A stretch of 64,000 nt of DNA from assembly GCF_900143645.1 (NCBI RefSeq), contig NZ_FRFD01000003.1, positions 930,001 to 994,000 of the forward strand. The letters are read 5' to 3'. This document shows positions 17,437-25,146 of this stretch, in pieces (within the stretch, counting starts at the first letter, position 1; each line of letters opens with the position of its first letter). This stretch comes from Anaerocolumna xylanovorans DSM 12503. Its GTDB lineage: Bacteria; Bacillota; Clostridia; Lachnospirales; Lachnospiraceae. The notes below the pieces were generated by a model. It did no database searches, was not told where the DNA came from, and saw nothing but the letters and a program-made list of their open reading frames with translations. A program made the position numbers and the translations under genes.

Positions 17437-17976
17437 ATGAATGTGATAACTGAGAAAGATACAATCTTAGCTAAATTTCATAAAAGAGAACTCATTATAA
17501 ACCAGCTTAGAAAGAAAAAGTTCCGTATTACTGAGCAAAGGCGTTTATTAATTGATGTTATTCTGGAAGATGAGTGTTCCAGCTGCAAAGAAATATATTA
17601 TAAAGCAGTAAAAAAGGATTCTACCGTGGGAATTGCTACAGTTTACCGAATGGTTAAGACCTTGGAAGATTTGGGAGTTATTAATAGAAAGAATCTTTAT
17701 CAGATAGATTATAAAAATCTAAACCTGAAAGAAGAGCAAGTACTTTTCGTCGATGGGGAGACAGACAAAACTGTCAGAATAAAAAAAGGCTTGTGGTTTA
17801 CGGAGTTACAGAAAACTTTGGCAGAACAGGGGATTGAGGATATCCAAAATATCACTGTATTAATCAAGAACCAGAGAAATGACGACGATTGTTGTGAGGA
17901 AGACTTGTATAATGCCTGCGGCTGTCAGAATACAGCCTGCAAGTATCATTGTAAAAAACGCGACAAATTAGCCTGA
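17437..17976 (+). CDS. Fur-like regulator with cysteine-rich C-terminal tail
   Basis: A 179-residue protein. Residues 20-85 are a Fur-type winged helix (FRITEQRRLLIDVILE, then VGIATVYRMVKTLEDLGVI). The usual Fur dimer and metal region, with its HHHDH-like segment and CxxC pair, is not present; instead residues 88-148 are divergent. A CSSC pair (47-50) lies in the DNA-binding domain, and the tail has six cysteines (152, 153, 161, 163, 168, 172) and one histidine. GGAGG precedes the ATG. As last gene of the feo operon it is likely its regulator, perhaps sensing iron or an Fe-S cluster through the tail. Family membership is clear, the sensing mode is inference. Confidence 0.8.
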   Translation: MNVITEKDTILAKFHKRELIINQLRKKKFRITEQRRLLIDVILEDECSSCKEIYYKAVKKDSTVGIATVYRMVKTLEDLGVINRKNLYQIDYKNLNLKEEQVLFVDGETDKTVRIKKGLWFTELQKTLAEQGIEDIQNITVLIKNQRNDDDCCEEDLYNACGCQNTACKYHCKKRDKLA

Positions 17977-18029
17977 TTTGTAATAATTGCTGTTGAAAGA
18001 GCTTTATTAAGCATAATAAAACATTATGC

Positions 18030-18054
18030 AAAAGCTGTTTTCAACAGCTTTTTT
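18030..18054 (+). terminator. Intrinsic terminator after the feo operon
   Basis: AAAAGCTGTT and AACAGCTTTT make a 10-base-pair stem with a 3-base loop and run into a T-tract. Longer arms TTTTATGCAAT (18051-18061) and ATTGCATAAAA (18077-18087) form a second, overlapping inverted repeat just after it. Confidence 0.75.
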
Positions 18055-18087
18055 ATGCAATAGGAAATTGCGTCCCATTGCATAAAA

Positions 18088-18198
18088 AGCCTTCCAGGCA
18101 GGAGTGCACTCAAGAGTTCACTGTGGCGGTATGGAAATTTGTTGCTGCGCAACACGCCTTAGGCGGAGAATCCCCCAAGTGGGATTCTTTGTTTTTTT
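18088..18198 (+). other. Tandem hairpins ending in a terminator, possible small RNA or repeat element
   Basis: Between the Fur-like gene and gntR there is a run of small hairpins: AGTGCACT/AGTTCACT, GTTGC-TGC-GCAAC (18140-18152), CGCC-TTA-GGCG, then GAATCCC/GGGATTC (18168-18187) followed by TTTGTTTTTTT. No reading frame is present. This dense folding is more than a plain terminator and looks like a structured RNA or an intergenic palindromic repeat. Confidence 0.5.
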
Positions 18199-18208
18199 AA
18201 ATTTATTA

Positions 18209-18237
18209 TTGACATATCTATAAATCTAGTGTACTAT
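18209..18237 (+). promoter_or_regulatory. Promoter of the gntR-ABC operon
   Basis: TTGACA (18209-18214), 17 bases, TACTAT (18232-18237). The -10 lies inside the long palindrome at 18226-18253. Confidence 0.7.
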
Positions 18238-18253
18238 GTATATAGTTCACTAG
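18226..18253. promoter_or_regulatory. 28-base near-perfect palindrome, likely GntR operator
   Basis: Two 14-base arms starting CTAGTGTACTAT and ending ATAGTTCACTAG match in 12 of 14 positions with no spacer and cover the -10 element. It resembles the AGTGTA...TACACT operator known for Bacillus YtrA. The adjacent YtrA-type regulator probably represses itself and the transporter here. Confidence 0.6.
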
Positions 18254-18341
18254 TGACATGAGAAATTGGTTTATTAATTCGCTATTCTTTGTGAGCACAG
18301 ATTAATGTATAAAGCATGGTGAATAGAAAAGTGAGGTGTAT

Positions 18342-18722
18342 ATGGAATTTGATAATAATATCCCAATCTATATACAGGTTATCCACGATATTAAACAGGA
18401 TATTGTAACAGGGGTACTAGGTTTGGGAGATAAGATGTCCTCTGGCAGGGATTTAGCATTAAAATATAAAATTAATCCCAATACAGCCAACCGTATATAC
18501 CGTGAGCTGGAAGCACAGGAGATATGTTACACGAAAAGAGGGCTTGGAACCTTTGTTACTGAAGATGGGGAAAGGGTGAGTCAGATAAGAAAAGATATGG
18601 CAAATGAGCTGTTAGAACAGTTTATTTCAGGAATGTCAAAGTTAGGGTTGCCAAAGAACGAAATATTTTTGCTTCTTGAAGAGAAGTTTGAAAAATATGA
18701 TGGAACAGATATTGCACAATAA
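18342..18722 (+). CDS. GntR-family regulator, YtrA subfamily
   Basis: A 126-residue regulator: winged helix (IPIYIQVIHDIKQDIVTGVL, KYKINPNTANRIYRELE, KRGLGTFV) plus a short C-terminal helical part (about 80-126), which is the size of the YtrA subfamily that regulates ABC transporters. GTGAGG precedes the ATG. It is followed after 14 bases by an ATPase gene and then a permease, as in ytr operons that respond to cell-wall antibiotics. The palindrome at 18226-18253 is its likely binding site. Confidence 0.9.
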   Translation: MEFDNNIPIYIQVIHDIKQDIVTGVLGLGDKMSSGRDLALKYKINPNTANRIYRELEAQEICYTKRGLGTFVTEDGERVSQIRKDMANELLEQFISGMSKLGLPKNEIFLLLEEKFEKYDGTDIAQ

Positions 18723-18736
18723 TAGGAGGGACAAAT

Positions 18737-19426
18737 ATGTTATTGGAATGTAACGGACTTGTAAAAACGTATATGTCAAAGAGAGCAGTTGATAATCTGT
18801 CTTTGAATATCGAAAGAGGGAGAATATATGCTCTCTTAGGACCAAATGGAAGCGGTAAAACAACTTTTATGAAAATAGCAGCGGGGCTGGTAAAGCCAAC
18901 CAGCGGAAGCATAGCTTTTTGCGGAAATAACATAGGAGTAGAGTCTAAGAAAAAGGTTGCCTATATGTCAACGGAACCCTTTTTCTACAATTATATGACC
19001 GTTGAAGATGTAGGTAAATATTATCAGGATTTCTTTGAAGATTTTGACATGAAAAGGTATGATGATCTCCTTGAGAAGATGGAATTGAGTAAAAAAGATC
19101 ATGTGAAAACTTTATCCTCCGGTCTTGCCGCAAAGTTAAAATTAGCTGCCACACTGGCACGTAAATCAGAGCTTTATATGTTAGATGAACCCTTAAACGG
19201 AATAGATATTATCGCAAGGGACAGAGTAATGACAGCAATACTGGAGACAATCGGAAATGAAAATAGCATTATTATCTCCAGCCATCTGGTTGATGAACTT
19301 GAAAAAGTAGTAGATAACGCGATATTCATTAAAAATGGAGGCGTTTATTTAGCAGGCGGGGCGGAAGAGTTAAGGGCAACCCATAAGAAGTCTTTAGTTG
19401 AATTATATAAAGAGATATATGCATAG
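18737..19426 (+). CDS. ABC transporter ATP-binding protein, YtrB-like
   Basis: A 229-residue ATPase with Walker A GPNGSGKTT (about 34-42), a degenerate signature TLSSGLAAK where SGG is usual, and Walker B LYMLDEP followed by LNGIDIIARD. AGGAGGG precedes the ATG. It pairs with the membrane protein encoded next. The Q-loop region is also changed (YMSTEPFF), as in other YtrB-type ATPases. The substrate is unknown; export or signalling linked to the envelope is plausible from the regulator type. Confidence 0.88.
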   Translation: MLLECNGLVKTYMSKRAVDNLSLNIERGRIYALLGPNGSGKTTFMKIAAGLVKPTSGSIAFCGNNIGVESKKKVAYMSTEPFFYNYMTVEDVGKYYQDFFEDFDMKRYDDLLEKMELSKKDHVKTLSSGLAAKLKLAATLARKSELYMLDEPLNGIDIIARDRVMTAILETIGNENSIIISSHLVDELEKVVDNAIFIKNGGVYLAGGAEELRATHKKSLVELYKEIYA

Positions 19427-19438
19427 GGAGGGTAGTAT

Positions 19439-20191
19439 ATGTTGAAATTAATGAAGTATGAATTAAGGAAACAGGCTTTTTCGAAATTGATTATAATTAT
19501 TATTGCAGCTCTTGGTGAAGCGGTATTTTTCTCCGGGCTGTTACTTGATAAGCATGATACCATGGGCCTTGCAATTGGGCTGCTGACAATATTTACGATG
19601 GGAGCAATGTTTTTTATTGCTTTTGAATCCATCATCACCTATTATAATGATTTGAAGCAAAAGCAAAGTTATATGCTTTTTCTGACTCCCCATACACCCT
19701 ATACCATTGTAGGAGCAAAGGTATTAAGCTCCGGTATCCAGATAATCTTATCAGGTCTGGTATTTGGCTTAATCTTTGCGGTTGACGGAGCAGCTTTGCT
19801 GGCAAAATATTCTTCTATTAACGAAATAAAGGATTTTTTACATGAACTTTTAAGTGTACAATTTCATATTGATGTTGATGGCAAATTATTGGTTCTGGCT
19901 GTTCTGGCTCTGTTAATTTCCTGGATTAGTACAATTACACTTGCCTATCTTTCCATTACCCTTAGTACAACATTTCTGGCAAATAAGAGGGGAAAAGCAT
20001 TGATAAGCTTTATAATCTTTTTAATACTAGAGTATATATTCAGTAAAATATCAGACATAGTAACCAGTATGCCAGCTATACCCCAGGGCCCGGATTTTAC
20101 CATAATAATAAGTATTGTACTGTATACGGTATTGACTGCTATCACTTATCTTGCTACGGCATGGATGTTAGACAAAAAAGTTAGTGTATAA
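19439..20191 (+). CDS. ABC-2 type permease of the GntR operon
   Basis: A 250-residue protein with about six membrane helices and a short basic start (MLKLMKYELRKQAF) typical of ABC-2 permeases. The ATG follows AGGGAGGG and lies 12 bases after the ATPase stop. A polar loop of some 40 residues (about 120-150) faces one side. It ends the gntR operon, followed by a terminator. The substrate is unknown. Confidence 0.85.
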   Translation: MLKLMKYELRKQAFSKLIIIIIAALGEAVFFSGLLLDKHDTMGLAIGLLTIFTMGAMFFIAFESIITYYNDLKQKQSYMLFLTPHTPYTIVGAKVLSSGIQIILSGLVFGLIFAVDGAALLAKYSSINEIKDFLHELLSVQFHIDVDGKLLVLAVLALLISWISTITLAYLSITLSTTFLANKRGKALISFIIFLILEYIFSKISDIVTSMPAIPQGPDFTIIISIVLYTVLTAITYLATAWMLDKKVSV

Positions 20192-20200
20192 AAAGTATAA

Positions 20201-20231
20201 AAAAAAATTCCCTGTACGGGGAATTTTTTTA
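20201..20231. terminator. Bidirectional terminator between convergent genes
   Basis: AATTCCC and GGGAATT form the stem core, flanked by an A-run on the left and a T-run on the right, so it can stop transcription from both strands. Confidence 0.8.
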
Positions 20232-20233
20232 TG

Positions 20234-20548
20234 CTATAAAATAACTACATCTCCAAAAGCCAGCTTGCCAATTTCTTCTTCAATAATCTTTAATATTGCT
20301 TCTGCATAATCCTTTACTTCCAATTGTTTTCTCTTTATGTCAAAGTATATAATCTCAAATGGAATACTGCCAACTGTTTCACCTTTTGATAGAAGAATAA
20401 CTTCTCTGTTTTGATAGTCTAAGGTTATTGGTTTTGTGCTGGAAGTGAAGGGAATCTCGCCGATGCATAATTGAAAGATGACCTCTTTAATCAGATCAAC
20501 CTCATCCTTAAAACTATCGGATTCGCCATGATTATTTGTGAAATTCAT
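20234..20548 (-). CDS. Hypothetical protein, 104 residues
   Basis: A small soluble, acidic protein that I do not recognise. It begins MNFTNNHGESDSFKDEVDLI, with no signal peptide or membrane helix, and ends in FGDVVIL. The middle, LDYQNREVILLSKGETVG, alternates as beta strands would, and a helix (YAEAILKIIEEEIGKL) follows near the end. The start is placed at an ATG 6 bases after AAAGGGTG; ten upstream codons are not supported by a site. It is a single gene facing the gntR operon and has no partner. Its base use is similar to its neighbours, so it is likely a real gene. Confidence 0.6.
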   Translation of the reverse strand: MNFTNNHGESDSFKDEVDLIKEVIFQLCIGEIPFTSSTKPITLDYQNREVILLSKGETVGSIPFEIIYFDIKRKQLEVKDYAEAILKIIEEEIGKLAFGDVVIL

Positions 20549-20755
20549 ATAAATCACCCTTTCTCCTTTTTTCTTCATAATATACTATGCTTTTGAAGAT
20601 AATGCAATAGGTTAATGAATTTTCTGTAAATTTTGATGACTTTAGGGAGTATTTTAAGTATCAATTGATGATTATGTCATGCAAAGTCGAGAAAACTCTC
20701 TTCCTTTTCAAAAATAATCTTCACAGGTTTACCATGTAATTTCCGGGCAATGGGA

Positions 20756-20784
20756 TTGACAAAAGCGGCCGGTATCAGTATGAT
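20756..20784 (+). promoter_or_regulatory. Promoter of the cysteine desulfurase operon
   Basis: TTGACA (20756-20761), 17 bases, TATGAT (20779-20784). The rest of the 319-base gap upstream (20549-20867) holds an ATCAATTGAT palindrome near 20660 and no gene. Confidence 0.7.
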
Positions 20785-20867
20785 AAATTTCGGACGTTGT
20801 ATAAAAAGACATACGAGGCCTAATGGCTGATGATACAGAAGCAAATAGAGAAAGAGGCATATTTATT

Positions 20868-21980
20868 ATGATATATTTAGATTATGCAGCACATACACCG
20901 GTATGTGATGAGGTTTTAAAGTCATTTGAAGAAGCAGCCAGAGATTTTACCGGCAATCCGAATTCGCCCCATACACCCGGTGTTATGGCAAAGAAAAGGC
21001 TGGAGGAGGCAACGGAGAACATTGCGAAAATACTTTCTGCTAAAAAAGAGGAAATTATATATACTTCCGGTGCCAGTGAATCCAATAATTTAGCGATAAA
21101 GGGCATAGCGAAAAGCTATCAAAGGTATGGAAAGCATATAATTACTTCATTTTTGGAGCATGCCTCCGTCACAGGACCGGTGGCTGCACTTAAGAATGAA
21201 GGCTATGAGGTGGATTTTGTAAATATCAACAAGGACGGAAGCGTCGATCTGGAGCATTTAAAGGAGCTGTTAAGAGATGATACTATACTGGTATCAATTG
21301 CCTGTGTAGACAGTGAAATCGGAGCAATACAGCCAATTGATAAGATATATGAACTGGTAAAGACAAAGCCTCATTGCTTTTTTCATGTGGATGCAACTCA
21401 GGCAGTAGGCAAGATACCTGTTTCCTTTCAGAATATGGATCTGATGACCTTATCCGGACATAAAATATACGGAATAACCGGAATCGGTGTACTGTTAAAA
21501 AAAGAACAGATTATGTTAGAGCCACTGATACATGGAGGCTTGAGCACCACCAGCTTTCGAAGCGGTACCCCAGCCCTTGCTCTTTGTGTTTCCTTGGAAA
21601 GTGCCTTGGCATATACGACAGGGCATTTGGAAGAATTCTATGATAAGGTGAGAGAAAAGAACCTGCTGCTTCGAAGAGCATTGGAAAAGAATAAAAATAT
21701 AGTTATCAATACACCCGAGGATGGTTCACCCTTCATTCTTAATCTAAGCCTAAAGGGTGTCAACACCAATGCTTTGCAGGCAGCTCTTGATGAAAAAGGT
21801 ATCTGTGTTGCAACAAAGTCCGCCTGCTGTGCGGTAAATACAGTCTCAAAACCGGTTTATGCCATGACAAAGGATAAAAAGCTATCACTGGCTACTTTAC
21901 GTATCAGCTTAAGCCACATGACAACAGCAGAAGAAATAGAACGCTTTCTGGATGTTTTTCTGGAAGCTATAAAGGGATAG
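20868..21980 (+). CDS. Cysteine desulfurase (NifS/IscS family)
   Basis: A 370-residue PLP enzyme that removes sulfur from cysteine and passes it on as persulfide. It starts MIYLDYAAHTP as the family does; the PLP lysine is K199 in LSGHK, and the catalytic cysteine is C320 or C321 in ATKSACC, followed by the short-loop C-terminus. GAGG lies 10 bases before the chosen ATG, the 15 codons in front lack a site. It is followed 12 bases later by a TtcA-like sulfurtransferase and then queA, so its sulfur probably goes to tRNA thiolation rather than, or as well as, iron-sulfur clusters. Confidence 0.9.
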   Translation: MIYLDYAAHTPVCDEVLKSFEEAARDFTGNPNSPHTPGVMAKKRLEEATENIAKILSAKKEEIIYTSGASESNNLAIKGIAKSYQRYGKHIITSFLEHASVTGPVAALKNEGYEVDFVNINKDGSVDLEHLKELLRDDTILVSIACVDSEIGAIQPIDKIYELVKTKPHCFFHVDATQAVGKIPVSFQNMDLMTLSGHKIYGITGIGVLLKKEQIMLEPLIHGGLSTTSFRSGTPALALCVSLESALAYTTGHLEEFYDKVREKNLLLRRALEKNKNIVINTPEDGSPFILNLSLKGVNTNALQAALDEKGICVATKSACCAVNTVSKPVYAMTKDKKLSLATLRISLSHMTTAEEIERFLDVFLEAIKG

Positions 21981-21992
21981 GAAGAGGTATTC

Positions 21993-22853
21993 ATGGAAAA
22001 GTATACAGAGGTTGAAAGAAGTATAATAAAGAGATTCCGCAAGGAAATATGGCGCAAATTCATTACTGCGGTCAATGACTATCAGCTTATTAAAGAGGGG
22101 GATAAAATTGCCGTATGTATTTCCGGCGGCAAGGACTCCATGTTGCTGGCAAAATGTATGCAGGAGCTGAAAAAGCACGGAAAGTTCCATTTCGATCTGG
22201 TATTTATGGTGATGGACCCGGGTTATAATCCCTACAACAAGCAGATTATATTAGATAATGCAGAGTATCTTAATATACCCATTGAGGTATTTAACAGCAA
22301 CATATTTGAGGTAGTGGCTTCTGTGCCGGATTCACCCTGCTATCTGTGTGCCAAGATGAGAAGAGGTTATCTGTATAAACATGCCCAGGAATTGGGCTGC
22401 AATAAAATAGCTCTTGGACATCATTTTGATGATGTTATTGAAACAGTGCTTATGAGTATGCTCTACAGCGGGCAGATGAAGGGAATGATGCCTAAGCTTC
22501 ATAGTACCAATTATGAAGGGATGGAGCTTATACGTCCTCTGTACATGGTAAAAGAAGCCGATATCCTGGCATGGAAGAAATACAATAACCTGACCTTTAT
22601 CCAGTGTGCCTGCAGGCTGACAGAAAACTGTATGTTAGGAGATAACGGCATAGGTTCCAAGCGTCAGGAGATGAAGGAGCTGGTTAAGAAGTTTAGGCAG
22701 ACAAGCAGTGTAATTGATATGAATATCTTTCGAAGTATTCATAATGTGAATCTTGACACAATGATCGGATACCAGAAACATCAGGTTTCTCATAGCTTTT
22801 TGGATGAGTATGACAGCAAACTTACAGCAGAGAACATGACGCAAGAGGAATAA
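21993..22853 (+). CDS. TtcA-like tRNA 2-thiocytidine synthetase
   Basis: A 286-residue ATP-pyrophosphatase. The PP-loop SGGKDS stands at 44-49, a CYLC pair at C116/C119 and the C-terminal CACRLTENC has C205, C207 and C213. TtcA enzymes hold an iron-sulfur cluster with two CxxC cysteines and a third one in the C-terminal half, and thiolate cytidine 32 of some tRNAs. AGGAAGAGG precedes the ATG. Its place between a cysteine desulfurase and queA supports a tRNA modification role. A TilS function is unlikely, since TilS lacks these cysteines. Confidence 0.85.
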   Translation: MEKYTEVERSIIKRFRKEIWRKFITAVNDYQLIKEGDKIAVCISGGKDSMLLAKCMQELKKHGKFHFDLVFMVMDPGYNPYNKQIILDNAEYLNIPIEVFNSNIFEVVASVPDSPCYLCAKMRRGYLYKHAQELGCNKIALGHHFDDVIETVLMSMLYSGQMKGMMPKLHSTNYEGMELIRPLYMVKEADILAWKKYNNLTFIQCACRLTENCMLGDNGIGSKRQEMKELVKKFRQTSSVIDMNIFRSIHNVNLDTMIGYQKHQVSHSFLDEYDSKLTAENMTQEE

Positions 22854-22870
22854 GTGATTGGAGGAAACAA

Positions 22871-23929
22871 TTGAAAACACAGGATTTTAACTATGATTTA
22901 CCGGAAGAATTAATTGCGCAGGACCCCTTAGAAGACCGCTCCAGCTCCAGGCTGATGGTACTTGATAAGAAAACCGGTGCCGTTTCACATAAAGTATTTA
23001 AACAGATAACCGAGTACTTAAGACCGGGAGACTGCCTGGTTATTAATAATACAAAGGTGATACCGGCAAGGCTTCTTGGTGAGAAAATCCATGAAAAGGA
23101 GCCCCAGGCAGGAGAAAGAGAAGTCCATGGAGCCAGGATAGAGCTTCTCTTATTAAAACGCAGAGAAAATGATATTTGGGAGACCCTTGTAAAGCCGGGA
23201 AAAAAGGCAAGAACCGGAACAAAGATAAGCTTTGGGAACGGATTACTGACTGGCGAAATTATAGACCAGTTAGAGGATGGCAACCGTCTGGTGCAGTTTT
23301 CTTACAAAGGGATATTTGAAGAAATATTGGACCAGCTTGGTGAAATGCCGCTGCCTCCTTATATTACCCATGAGCTTGCTGATAAGAACAGGTATCAGAC
23401 CGTATATGCCAAGGAAGAAGGCTCTGCGGCAGCACCGACAGCAGGGCTTCACTTTACAAAGGAGCTGTTAGCGCAGATAGAAGCAATGGGAGTTCCTATT
23501 GTGAATGTAACCCTGCATGTGGGACTTGGTACCTTCCGTCCGGTAAAGGTGGAGAATGTACTGGAGCATCATATGCATACGGAATTCTATCAGGTTTCCG
23601 CCGAAGCAGCGGCTGTTATTAATGATACCAGGAAAAAGGGCGGAAGAGTTGTCTGTGTCGGAACTACAAGCTGCAGAACAGTAGAATCCGCTGCGGATGA
23701 GAATGGGGTGGTACATCCGGGAAGCGGTGACACTTCCATCTTTATCTATCCCGGTTATCGGTTTAAGGTACTGGATGCCCTTATAACCAACTTCCATCTG
23801 CCGGAATCCACCCTTATGATGCTGGTTTCTGCTTTGGCAGGAAGGGACAATATCATGGCAGCCTATGAAGAAGCTGTGAAGGAGCGTTACCGCTTCTTTA
23901 GCTTTGGAGATGCCATGTTTATAGTTTGA
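22871..23929 (+). CDS. queA: tRNA ribosyltransferase-isomerase QueA
   Basis: A 352-residue enzyme that transfers and isomerises the ribosyl group of S-adenosylmethionine to make epoxyqueuosine in tRNA. Typical blocks are seen: the start FNYDLPEELIAQ, LVINNTKVIPARLLG, AAPTAGLHFT, and LHVGLGTFRPV near the middle. The start is TTG, 6 bases after GGAGG. It lies 17 bases after the TtcA-like gene, completing a three-gene tRNA-modification operon. Length is normal. Confidence 0.95.
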   Translation: MKTQDFNYDLPEELIAQDPLEDRSSSRLMVLDKKTGAVSHKVFKQITEYLRPGDCLVINNTKVIPARLLGEKIHEKEPQAGEREVHGARIELLLLKRRENDIWETLVKPGKKARTGTKISFGNGLLTGEIIDQLEDGNRLVQFSYKGIFEEILDQLGEMPLPPYITHELADKNRYQTVYAKEEGSAAAPTAGLHFTKELLAQIEAMGVPIVNVTLHVGLGTFRPVKVENVLEHHMHTEFYQVSAEAAAVINDTRKKGGRVVCVGTTSCRTVESAADENGVVHPGSGDTSIFIYPGYRFKVLDALITNFHLPESTLMMLVSALAGRDNIMAAYEEAVKERYRFFSFGDAMFIV

Positions 23930-23953
23930 CACGGATTTATTTCCCAAAAAATA

Positions 23954-23998
23954 ATAAGCCACCGAAACTATACTAAAACAATGGTTTCGGTGGCTTAT
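23954..23998. terminator. Bidirectional terminator between queA and tyrA
   Basis: Arms ATAAGCCACCGAAAC and GTTTCGGTGGCTTAT form a perfect 15-base-pair stem with a 15-base loop. The - strand side reads into a T-rich tract (TTATTATTTTTTGG), making it strong for tyrA; on the + side it serves queA less strongly. Confidence 0.8.
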
Positions 23999-24028
23999 CT
24001 TCATGCTTTTCTTCTCAAGCGTTTGAAC

Positions 24029-25132
24029 TCATCTTTCATATACTGTGTAATTATGTTTTCTTAGCAGTAACGCTGCCGCCTCACAGGAATTCTGATTATA
24101 AAATTCTATGCGCAGTACCCCTTCTTCGAATTCTCTGTTATGAATAATGCCTATATTTTTAATACTGATTAGATTGGTGGCAAGTAAAGTGGCAACAGTA
24201 GCAATGGCACCGGTCTCGTCATTAATATCCAAATACAGCTCATATACTTTATTTAGCAGGCCTGTCGAAGTATTTGGGATGGAGTCCCTGTATTCACCTG
24301 CACTTTGAAAGAAATCAAAGATGGCCTCTTCTTTATTTGCCGACAGGGAATCCTTCACCTCATTAAGGGAATCAATATAATTGTCCAGAAAATGCAGGAT
24401 ACTGTCTGTATTGGTTAAACAGATATTCTGCCACATAACGGGAGAAGAGGAGGCAATTCTTGTGATATCCTTAAAACCCCCTGCCGCCAGTGTTTTCATC
24501 TTATCCTCATTATCAGCTTTTTTTACCATATTGACAAGGCATGCCGCAATAATGTGAGGGACATGGCTGATAGCTGCCGTTATATCATCATGTTCGGAAG
24601 GACTTAAAATGACCGGGATAGAACCAAGGCTTTTAATCAGAGAGTAGAGAATCTCTGTTATACCTTCCTTTGTCTCTTTTGTCGGAGTAAGTATGTAATA
24701 AGCATTCTCTAAAAGCCTGCTGCTTGAGTTGGTATAACCGGTTTTTTCAGAGCCTGCCATAGGGTGTCCCCCCACGAACTGGCTGCCCAGACCAAGTGCT
24801 ACAGCTTCTTTGCAAATATTCCCTTTTACACTTCCGACATCTGTTATAATACAGGTTGTTTTTACGATATTCTTTAGTTTGGAAAGATACGATATATTGG
24901 ACAGGACAGGCGCACAAAGAAACAATAAGTCACATTCCCGAAGGCATTCCAGATCAAAAACAATATCGTCTAAAACACCATCCTGTACGGCCTTTGTTAA
25001 TCCTGAATTCACCTTATTCTTATTATAGTAATAGGCGATTAATCTATGCTTTGGATTCTGCTCCCGCAAGGCATGCGCGAGAGAACCGCCTATTAATCCA
25101 AAGCCGATAAAGCCAACAACCAAGTCGTTCAT
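24029..25132 (-). CDS. tyrA: Prephenate dehydrogenase with C-terminal ACT domain
   Basis: A 367-residue tyrosine-pathway enzyme that oxidises prephenate to hydroxyphenylpyruvate. The N-terminal NAD-binding motif is GFIGFGLIGGSLA (about 7-19); GGHPMAGSEKTG is the conserved catalytic segment; the last 70 residues (NDETGAIATVATLLATN...) are an ACT domain that in this family gives tyrosine feedback control. GGAG stands 6 bases before ATG 25132; another ATG two codons earlier is too close to that site. It follows aroF by 14 bases on the - strand, so the two are probably co-transcribed. Confidence 0.93.
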   Translation of the reverse strand: MNDLVVGFIGFGLIGGSLAHALREQNPKHRLIAYYYNKNKVNSGLTKAVQDGVLDDIVFDLECLRECDLLFLCAPVLSNISYLSKLKNIVKTTCIITDVGSVKGNICKEAVALGLGSQFVGGHPMAGSEKTGYTNSSSRLLENAYYILTPTKETKEGITEILYSLIKSLGSIPVILSPSEHDDITAAISHVPHIIAACLVNMVKKADNEDKMKTLAAGGFKDITRIASSSPVMWQNICLTNTDSILHFLDNYIDSLNEVKDSLSANKEEAIFDFFQSAGEYRDSIPNTSTGLLNKVYELYLDINDETGAIATVATLLATNLISIKNIGIIHNREFEEGVLRIEFYNQNSCEAAALLLRKHNYTVYER

Positions 25133-25146
25133 AGGCATCTCCGTAT

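Noticed and set aside
23468..24004. A 178-codon open frame on the - strand across the queA end
   Set aside because: It lies fully in the shadow of queA and the terminator, has no ribosome site, and its translation shows no family resemblance.
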